Assembly: GCA_000818945.1 (NCBI GenBank)
Contig: KN805472.1
Coordinates: 5,428 to 54,309, forward strand
Reading direction: 5' to 3'
Length of the DNA: 48,882 bases
DNA from: Schizochytrium sp. CCTCC M209059
Taxonomy: Eukaryota > Sar > Bigyra > Thraustochytrida > Thraustochytriidae
The translations under genes were made by a program, and so were the position numbers. This document shows positions 38,801 to 46,177 of the stretch, piece by piece. Below the pieces are notes generated by a model. The model was not told the DNA's origin and ran no database searches. It saw only the letters and a list, made by a program, of their open reading frames with translations. Within the stretch, counting starts at the first letter, position 1, and each line of letters starts with the position of its first letter.

Positions 38801-39761
38801 GCCGTATCGGCAGCCACGCTGGTTTTACTTTTGCCGGCACCCTCGCTGGCGGGATTGATGAGGTCCTCGGCCTCGGCGCCGCGAAAAATTTGGTAAAAGA
38901 TCTCGAGCAGGATAAAGTTCCAATCACGGTTGTTCTCCATGCCAACGTACTCGCCAAGAAAAAGAACCATGTCGATGACGGACTCTTTTTGGAGCATAAT
39001 GACAAAGTCTTCGTGCAAAGTGAGCAGGTGAGCGTCCCGAAGGGACCCGGACTGCGAGGGCGCCATGTCCGGCACGGCAACGAGGTTGCGCAAAAACCAG
39101 AGCATGAGCTCGACAATGAGTCGGTCCTCCTTTTTTTGTGCGCTGTTTGTCTGTGTTGAATTCGCAATGGGCTGCTCGACGAGCCGCAAAAACGCGTGCA
39201 GCGCACCGGGTCGCATGAGATCGTACTTGAACTGCTGCAGGTGATAAATGCGCTTGGAGCGAGATTCCTTTTTATCGGCACTGCCGACGGGCATTGTCAG
39301 CTGCACGGCCACCTTGGCGGCCTCAATGAGGAACTTGTCGTGCCTCTCGTGCGTGCAAGACTTGGCAAGCGGAATCAGGAAATTGCGAAAGATGCGGAGC
39401 TCGCCGAGGAGAAGCGCCGTGTGGTTCTTGTCGACGCGCGTGTCTTCATTGAGCTCCTTGCGCAGCCGTTTAAGCGACTTGAGGCAGGTCTCATCGTTGC
39501 GCACAAAGACGCGTCTCCCCTTCGGGTCAATGCTGCGGTATCACGGACGAACCCATGCGACCGATCGTCAGCTTCTCCATCTTGTCAATGTCTCCAACAC
39601 CTCTGACTAACTTACCTGAAGGCGCCAAGGCCCGTGCAGAGGTTCATACAGTATGCCTTGTCCTCTCCGTGCATGGTTGGGGCTGCCATGCGCGTCGCGG
39701 GAGGTGCTTTTGTCCTTGGCTTCGTCGTTGTTGCCGCCGACGTCGACGCCATGGTGCTCAT
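35866..39761 (-). CDS. TIMELESS: TIMELESS/Tof1-like replication fork protection protein
   Basis: Two exons, complement of 39616-39761 and 35866-39532, joined in phase 2 across an 83-bp intron (GTAAGT...CAG), giving 1270 residues. The N-terminal TIMELESS domain begins YCMNLCTGLGAF, continues ETCLKSLKRLRKELNED and LRIFRNFLIPLAK, and includes LVWQKSPLLATMDAWTFQLL-type armadillo helices. Two SANT/Myb-like segments (KAWSGEETMALAEAV and TAWSAEERKQVMASF) lie in the middle and C-terminal parts, separated by a long Lys/Arg-Asp/Glu-rich coiled region with an acidic DDDDDDE run. TIMELESS with TIPIN stabilises stalled forks and supports checkpoint signalling; the similarity is to this replicative form rather than to the insect clock protein. 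The first exon restores the conserved N terminus that a single frame would lack. The start is 39761 (ATG AGC ACC ATG GCG), with 39752 as an alternative. Confidence 0.92.
39533..39615 (-). other. Intron of TIMELESS
   Basis: On the gene strand: GTAAGT donor after GCCTTCAG and an acceptor ending ACCGCAG. It divides a Ser codon (AG|C). Confidence 0.88.
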
Positions 39762-40175
39762 GCTCGTTTTGGACCCGGCCTGATTCACCGCCGCCTTCTC
39801 ACCGCGTGCTGGGCGAATCGGGCGGGCGCAGACCGCAGCTAGCGCTGCCTTCGCCCTCGCCCTCGCCCTCGCGCGCTCTTGGCTCGCGTCTCCCGCGCGC
39901 CGCGAGAGGCAGGCTTGGACGTTTGATCGCTCGAGTGCGAGAGTGGTCGTTAGGTTGGCCCAACTTGATGAAAAGCTCCCATGGACACCGACGGTTAGTT
40001 AACTAGGCCCAGGCCTACTTCTATTACGCAGCCTGAAAGTTCTCGTTTCGCTCTCAGGTTCATCGATGCAAGGCCGAGCGAGTGAGCGAGTGCTCAGGCT
40101 AGCACATTGAGGAGCGTGTGCTTGACAATAGTGTGCGGGCGTAGGTCACCTCGAGCACTTTGCACAGCGTTGATG
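39762..40175. other. TIMELESS promoter region adjoining the transposon
   Basis: About 410 bp between the TIMELESS start codon and the left inverted repeat of the transposon. It contains an imperfect TAGGCCCAGGCCTA motif (about 40003-40017). No gene was seen. Confidence 0.5.
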
Positions 40176-40191
40176 AATAGACAATATGCAT
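40176..40191 (+). repeat. Left terminal inverted repeat
   Basis: AATAGACAATATGCAT; its exact reverse complement is at 45780-45795. A 16-base match between two roughly 1-kb end regions is very unlikely by chance. Confidence 0.85.
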
Positions 40192-40482
40192 TTTTGAAAG
40201 AGCCCTATTTCGCTCCGAACCTACCCTTTCGGCCAAAGTGGCCTATTTACCTTGCGCGAGTTGGGGATCCTTGCTCACCTTGTGCATTATCAATTCCCTC
40301 GTGCGAAGTCGACCTGTCGTGGTCTGCGCGCTGGTGGGAGTGTCGCGAGTTGGAAAGTACATTGGCCAGGCTAGTGCCTCGCGATCTCTCGCAGCTGCCC
40401 CAAGCGTATATACAACGTTTTTGACGTTCGACGAGCTCGGTCTCCGTGGTGGTGGTTAGGTTGTCCGCACGTCGTGGGCCTG

Positions 40483-43067
40483 ATGTCGGGCGCGCTTGCA
40501 GAGCAAATGTCGGCTGTGAAATCGCCTAGCAATACGAAATGTTCATGCACTTTGAAATGGTGCCAGAATAAACAAGGTCCTTTCCGCACTTTCGAGATTT
40601 ACAGAAGCAACCGTCACACGAGAACAGATGCAGCAGCACTTCGCGAGAGCAAGGCGCGAGATGTAATCTTCAACAGATTGCGGCAGAATGTTGCTACAGG
40701 GACAAGAGCAAGAAGCCGCTTCCGCTGGCATCATTTTAACCCAAACTCCTTTGAGTTCGACACACGTAAGAAGAACGATTGGGTCTTGAAGTCTGATATA
40801 ACCCAAGTGATAGCTGCCGAAACGGCAATGTCTCCTCCACCGGCTGGTGAGATGGCTGAATGGAAGACTAGCAAATGGGTACTGGCGAGCGATAAGCTGA
40901 CACCAAAGTCGATAGCGGAGCGCAGACTCACAAGTCACATCGCTTCGCCTGAGCGCAGTCAGACAAAACGCCGTCGAACATCGCGTGCCCGCCATGCAGA
41001 AAGCGATGCTGCTTATGAGCGCATCCAGAAGGCACGAAAGCTTGACGCGAAGCTTGAAGTTGCGAACCAAAGGAGTGATGTGGCAAAGAATGAAATCAGG
41101 CGACTGTCACATGAGGCCAGCTCTGCTAAGAAACGTGCGCAGGCTCTCTTTGTCAAGACCTCGAATGCAAGCCAAGCTGACGCTCGTGCTAATACTCTCT
41201 CAGAGAGATTGGCAACTCTTACGGATTTCACGATTAATGAACTCCAAAGCGACAAAGAAAAGTTGGAAGCTGAACTCCAGAAGCTCCGTGAAGAACGAGA
41301 CGCTGCCCTCAGCGATTCGATTAGGTTCCGTGAAGAACGAGACGCTGCCCTCAGCGATTCGATTAGGTTCCGTGAAGAACGAGACGCTGCCCTCAGCGAT
41401 TCGATTAGGTTCCGTGAAGAACGAGACGCTGCCCTCAGCGATTCGATTAGGTTCCGTGAAGAACGAGACGCTGCCCTCAGCGATTCGATTAGGTTCCGTG
41501 AAGAACGAGACGCTGCCCTCAGCGATTCGATTAGGTTCCGTGAAGAACGAGACGCTGCCCTCAGCGATTCGATTAGGTTCCGTGAAGAACGAGACGCTGC
41601 CCTCAGCGATTCGATTAGGTTCCGTGAAGAACGAGACGCTGCCCTCAGCGATTCGATTAGGTTCCGTGAAGAACGAGACGCTGCCCTCAGCGATTCGATT
41701 AGGTTCCGTGAAGAACGAGACGCTGCCCTCAGCGATTCGATTAGGTTCCGTGAAGAACGAGACGCTGCCCTCAGCGATTCGATTAGGTTCCGTGAAGAAC
41801 GAGACGCTGCCCTCAGCGATTCGATTAGGTTCCGTGAAGAACGAGACGCTGCCCTCAGCGATTCGATTAGGTTCCGTGAAGAACGAGACGCTGCCCTCAG
41901 CGCTTTCAAACAGGCCAAGACAGAAGCGCGGGCGAAGGCCAAAGAGGCGAAAGATTATTACGCCATTTTGCGAGAAGCGGTCACGAAAACTTCTTCTTCT
42001 CAAGTTCTTCTAAGGTGGGCATCTTTCAAGTCGATCCCGCGCTTCGCTAGAATACTTCGATTCTGCACTGGCGTCAGTAGCGTACCTGCTTTCGAAGAAA
42101 TAGTGTCCGCAGTCTATGATTTCGGTGGCTGTCACGCGAAGCAGCGCAGTGCAGCTACCGCCAAGTGGCAGAGCTTTCGTGAGGACAAGGGGTTCGCGAA
42201 GTCTGAACAAGGACTGGAAAAAAAGCTCAACAGGTTCGAAGCCTCGGACAGTCTTTCAACTCCGTCAAGCAGATCGCCCTCTCACCGGAAGGCTTCTCTT
42301 TTGCTTGAGGACAAACTTCTCATTACGCTAATGATCCTGCGCCTTAATTTGAGTCAGATCGTGATGGGTTCGTTGTTTGATGTCCACCAATCCACGATAT
42401 CGCGAACCTTTGAATTCGGCATCCATCTTCTGCATCATACTTTCTCGCGCATGTTTCCAACTCGTTGCCGTGTATGCTGGATGTTACGTGCCCCAAAGAC
42501 GTCTCTGAGCGATTTGGTCACCATACGGTCAGCTGGATTCTTGATGCCACTGAGCTCGAAATTCAAGTACCAGACAACCCAATGGCTCAGAGTGCAACTT
42601 GGAGCGAATACAAGGCGCGCAATACAGCCAAGTTGCTGATTGGTCTGAGTGCTTGTGGTACTATTGCATGGCAGTCTGCTGCCTATCCAGGACGTATATC
42701 AGACCCCAAACTGACAGAGCGATCGGGTTTCTACGAGGTCTGCGCACACCCGGGTCAAAGCATCATGGCTGACAAAGGTTTCGTAATCTTTGATGAGCTG
42801 GCCAAGCGAAAGGGTGCATATCTGTACATGCCACCAAAACGATTCAAGGGGCAGCACACGCTTACACGAGAGGAGGCAAACGACACACGGAAAATCGCAA
42901 ACTTTCGGATTCACGTAGAGAGAGCAATAAATCGTGTCAAAGACTACCATTGGCTCACCCAAAAGGTCCCAATCCACCAGGTGGATATGATAACTGCCGC
43001 TTTCAAGGTCGCGTGCTGCCTAGTGAGTCTAAATGGCCCGCCCATCACGGCACCTGCCAAAAAGTAA
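40483..43067 (+). CDS. DDE_Tnp_4 transposase, interrupted by a -1 frame switch
   Basis: The first frame runs from the ATG at 40483. It has an N-terminal Cys/His region (CSCTLKWC ... HHFNPNSF ... WVLKSD) that faintly resembles a THAP finger lacking one Cys. A basic helical region and a coiled coil built from 14 perfect 42-bp repeats follow. The transposase HTH comes next (LLLEDKLLITLMILRLNLSQ, VHQSTISRTFEFG). The catalytic DDE core continues in the -1 frame: first Asp in WILDATELE, second in IMADKGF, Glu in HVERAINR, with SDPKLTERSGF and PPKRF between, as in DDE_Tnp_4/Harbinger-type enzymes. The frame change must fall within 42414-42500 and fits a C CCA AAG heptamer at 42492-42498. A -1 slip there gives 861 residues. 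A single-base deletion would look the same, so this is either frameshift expression or an inactivated copy. Confidence 0.82.
41287..41904 (+). repeat. 42-bp coding minisatellite (14 perfect units plus a partial one)
   Basis: Units start every 42 bases from 41287 to 41875. Each encodes REERDAALSDSIRF, 14 residues or two heptads, with no base differences seen between full units. The 15th copy diverges after REERDAALS. All other frames also stay open across the array. Confidence 0.97.
42492..42498 (+). other. Slippery-type heptamer C CCA AAG in the transposase gene
   Basis: In zero-frame phase (GCC CCA AAG) it fits X XXY YYZ. A -1 slip continues directly into DVSERFGHHTV...WILDATE. Use as a frameshift site is inferred. 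Confidence 0.4.
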
Positions 43068-43085
43068 GCACTGAATCTTCTTGTT

Positions 43086-45544
43086 TCAAAAGCTTTCGTC
43101 ATTATCTTGATTTGAATCAGCCTCTGCATCATCAGCGCAGAGTTCCGACTCCCATGCCTCAGAGAGCTCAGTAGAGACTTTGTCGAGACCTGTCCGTTGT
43201 AGCTCGGCAGTCGCGTAGTTGTACCAGAGATCATAGCGAGTTTTCGCCGCATGTTCTTTCGTGTACATAACCGACATGCCCGTTTCACCTTGCTCAGTAC
43301 CTTGCGCGCATACTTCAATGAGCTTGAAGATTTTAGGAATCAATGTCGACTTCTCTCGCATTTGTAAATCCCGCAGGACGGAATTGACTACAGCAGGGGG
43401 GCAGGGGTCGTAGGCTCCACGACCAAGATCATTTGACATGCACACGGGGTTGTGCTTCTTTCTCTGTTCTTGTTGGGAAGGATCGGCCTTCTCAAAGACA
43501 AGATAAGAGATCTCATTGTTCACCAGGTCCTCCTCGACTTTGGCACGTGCCGTGTTCCATTCACAGCGCTTACTCGTTGGACAGTTGTCGCGCGGGTCTC
43601 GGCGACGAAGATTCTGCACGGCTTGTAGCAAAGCACACACGTGCACGCATCCCTGATCAACTCGGGCGGCAGGGCAGGCGCACATCTGGTCACAGACGTT
43701 TGTCACGTATGGAGGCCGTCCGTCCATCGCTTCATGCCATTCGATGGAACAACGCACAAAGACAGGATAGGTGGCATTGACCATTGACCTTGGGCAGTGA
43801 AGCCTGAACCAACACTCTTTAGCAGGTTTGTCTCCATTCGGTACGAAGTAGGCTGCAAATCCGCGAAGATGTGTGCGGAAGCAAATGCGCTTGTAACCTT
43901 TTCGAAAAACACCTTTCTTCGTACATACGTCCTTGAAATGTTTCTGCAAGAACTGTTCCGAGACCAGCGGCGCTCGCTCTTGCAATTCGCCGATATAGGT
44001 GATCCAGCGGTCTGACGGGATGGCGGCAAGTGCAGCCTTGGCTTCGGCGTTATCTATCAGTGGAAGGTCTACATTCCGTCCGCAGTTTCTCAGCAGCTGC
44101 AGGACGCTGAGGCCCTCTGGGCAACGCAGATTGGTAAGCTGGTGATTCCCTTTCTTTGCTGCTGCTTCAGCAGCCATTTGGGCACGCACGCTCGCGCGAA
44201 GCTCATGCTTTTTCTTGCCAGACGCAAATTGCCCGCGAGTGCGGAGCCAGCGGGCCAACTGGGCAAGCGATGCTGTGTCAACATGTTCCTCACACATCTT
44301 GGCCCCGATAATAAGGTCTTCTGTGAGCTGCACAGGGTGGACCGTGTCCTGAGGCTGGATCACAGAATAACCCTGACCAACGTCATGGTGTTTTGGCTTC
44401 TTCCTCTGGCATCCACATCCATCACGCATGCAAAGCAGGCCCAGAGAGATGAGGTCCACCTGCTCGCGGTCGAAACTTGTTTTGCCGAAACGTTCAATGC
44501 ATCCTGTGTCAATCGCAACCTTCTCATCGAGATAATTGATCTCGCGCTTCGCAAGGTGCAGCGCGATGCCCCCAAGAAGACCGCCCTTCGCCCTTTTCAT
44601 GTCCGAGACAACATCCTCTTTGCGTAGTTGCTTCGCGTAATTATTGCAGAGAATGTCCGCGAGCTGATCAGGGTCTTTCCAGCTTTCCAGTGTGACCCCG
44701 CGATGTAAGAGCAGCTCCATGACGGACAGTGCCGTTTTTGCCCCAACGCCTTTAAGGTTGTGATAGTCCGAATCCACGAGTAACGCGTACGCAAGGCACA
44801 CAGCGGCCGCCGCTTCACGCGGCTCGCATGCGTGGTGTCCTACAACTCTGTCAATGATAAGACCCAAGTCACGTGGACGGTCGCAGAGCGCGTTTGATTC
44901 ATCTTCTGGCGCAGTATTTGCCGCTGGGTCGTAGAGAATGCCCAAACCGTCCTGCCAAAAGCCCGGTGGGATGACAACGACATTTCCGCCGTGGTGAACG
45001 AGCATGTCTGAGTCAACTGAGATAATGTATTGGATAGAACCTTCATGGAGCAACGCGACAAGCGTGTGATCTGCCTCGTAGGGAGCCACCACATAGGGGT
45101 ATCCCTCCACTCGCAACTGCCTGATGACCGCGTAAACAAGATCACGGGTGACGCCAGCGTTTGCCTTTGAGATCTTTTCCATGAGCGCGGTCGAAGGCTC
45201 CTCGCCGGCGTTGAGGCAAGCTTGTAGGTCTTCCATCAAACCTTGGACCATTCTATCGCGTTTGTTGCTTCTTGCAGAGTTCGTGCTTGCCTTTATTTCG
45301 TTTGAAACGCCATCGAAGACGACGATAGGGCGAGCGCCCCATGTTTTGAGCTTCTTAAGCCGCCCAATAAACCCTGCACGATGCTAGTGAAGTTGCCCTT
45401 AGAGACCTCTTCATGCTGCACGCTCACGTACATGTGCAGCCAGACTGAGGCAACAATCCCAACATCTTTGTCGCGCAAGAGTTCGTAGAGCTGGACGTTG
45501 CGTTGCTTCGAACGTAGTTGCTTGAGCAGCTCCGTAACGCCCAT
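43086..45544 (-). CDS. XPG/FEN-type nuclease-SAP-SWIM zinc-finger protein of the transposon (-1 frame switch)
   Basis: The first frame starts at 45544 (MGVTELLKQL, the Met-Gly start of XPG/FEN nucleases) and runs 59 codons to SIVQGL. The family sequence continues in the -1 frame (IGRLKKLKTWGARPIVVFDG) to 43086, 819 residues in all. The XPG-I part has YEAD (E157, D159) and SVDSDML (D178, D180). A helix-two-turn-helix, NLKGVGAKTAL, is near 262-272. A SAP-like segment (LARWLRTRGQFASGKKKHEL) is near 429-448. A SWIM finger CAC...GCVH (C621, C623, C632, H634) is followed by NCPTSKRCEWN and YDPCPP, a block I know from ISL2EU SWIM/YqaJ proteins. No YqaJ domain follows; the protein ends about 100 residues later. 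The N-terminal metal-binding Asp is Val31 (GIVASVWLH). The role is presumably DNA processing during transposition. Confidence 0.82.
45368..45374 (-). other. Slippery-type heptamer G GGT TTA in the XPG gene
   Basis: On the gene strand CAG GGT TTA reads in zero-frame phase as G GGT TTA, a canonical X XXY YYZ motif. It lies exactly where conserved XPG sequence passes to the -1 frame. A -1 frame TAG sits only five codons upstream, which pins the switch. A GGGCG/CGCCC pairing (45361-45365 with 45328-45332) begins two bases downstream. Function is inferred. Confidence 0.5.
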
Positions 45545-45779
45545 GACGACACGGGAGTATGCTTCTAGCTTCTCCGCTCCGGCTCCTGCGCGCTTGCTGC
45601 TTTTGCGCCCGCGTACGCACCTGCGCACGCGCCTCCAGCGCGCAGACAGTCTGCTTTACGGTTAGGTGGCAGCTCTCTCTTTTCGCGCAAGGCCCTCTCC
45701 CTGCTTACCAGTAGTTAATCTGACAGGTGGGGGGTAGATTAAGGAGAAATTGCACGTTTTCAGGCGTTTCAGAGCACCG

Positions 45780-45795
45780 ATGCATATTGTCTATT
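45780..45795 (-). repeat. Right terminal inverted repeat
   Basis: ATGCATATTGTCTATT, the exact reverse complement of 40176-40191. Confidence 0.85.
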
Positions 45796-46177
45796 GTAAA
45801 AGTTGCACGACGGGAAAAAAAAATATAATGGAAAGGCTTGTTCTCGTTAGGCCTAGGTATTTGGTGCGAGGGAGAAACGAGGATGCGCGTTACGTTACAC
45901 ATGCGCGCCGATGAATTGGCAAGTTCTTTGCGTTTCGACCTGACATAATGATCGCCGCTGCGAATTGCTCAGCACACGCAACCTGCGCGACACCCATGCG
46001 CGCAAGTTGGGAAAGATCTCCCCGCCCCCCCGCCCCCGGATCTGACATGATGGTGGCCTCGATGGATTAAAAATTGCCCGGCCGTGGCTTGACTTGACTG
46101 TTGACTTTGGAGCCTTCAAACTTTCGAGTATGACTGTGTTTGGGTTGAACAACGTGGAAGCTTGGGAAAGAGAGGTC
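45796..46177. other. Spacer between transposon and DUF3754 gene
   Basis: Contains a TAGGCCTA motif (45848-45855), an A-rich tract and a C-rich tract (about 46022-46037). No gene was seen. It is the 3' flank of the gene starting at 48277. Confidence 0.5.

Larger units (their letters stand above)
40176..45795. mobile_element. DNA transposon encoding DDE_Tnp_4 transposase and XPG-SAP-SWIM protein
   Basis: About 5.6 kb bounded by a 16-bp perfect inverted repeat (40176-40191 and 45780-45795). Inside are two convergent genes whose stop codons are only 18 bp apart, a transposase (+) and an XPG/SAP/SWIM protein (-), with short terminal regions. The DNA reads as less GC-rich than its neighbours. A 2-bp TA target duplication is possible (TA next to GAC at both ends), but TA is its own reverse complement, so this cannot be told from two more bases of inverted repeat. 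The gene pair resembles ISL2EU-type elements as I remember them (DDE transposase plus a SWIM/YqaJ protein) and, more loosely, PIF/Harbinger. Confidence 0.82.

Noticed and set aside
41287..41904. Regular repeat that could be read as a CRISPR-like array
   Set aside because: Units are contiguous with no spacers and encode an in-frame coiled coil inside a transposase.
41013..42003. Long open frames on the minus strand and in a second plus frame across the transposase repeat
   Set aside because: They exist only because a perfect 42-bp unit keeps every frame open; the products are simple 14-residue repeats without other support.
40160..45810. A longer inverted repeat or target-site duplication beyond the 16-bp match
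   Set aside because: Flanking bases do not align further in either orientation beyond a possible TA, so no longer repeat or clear duplication can be claimed.
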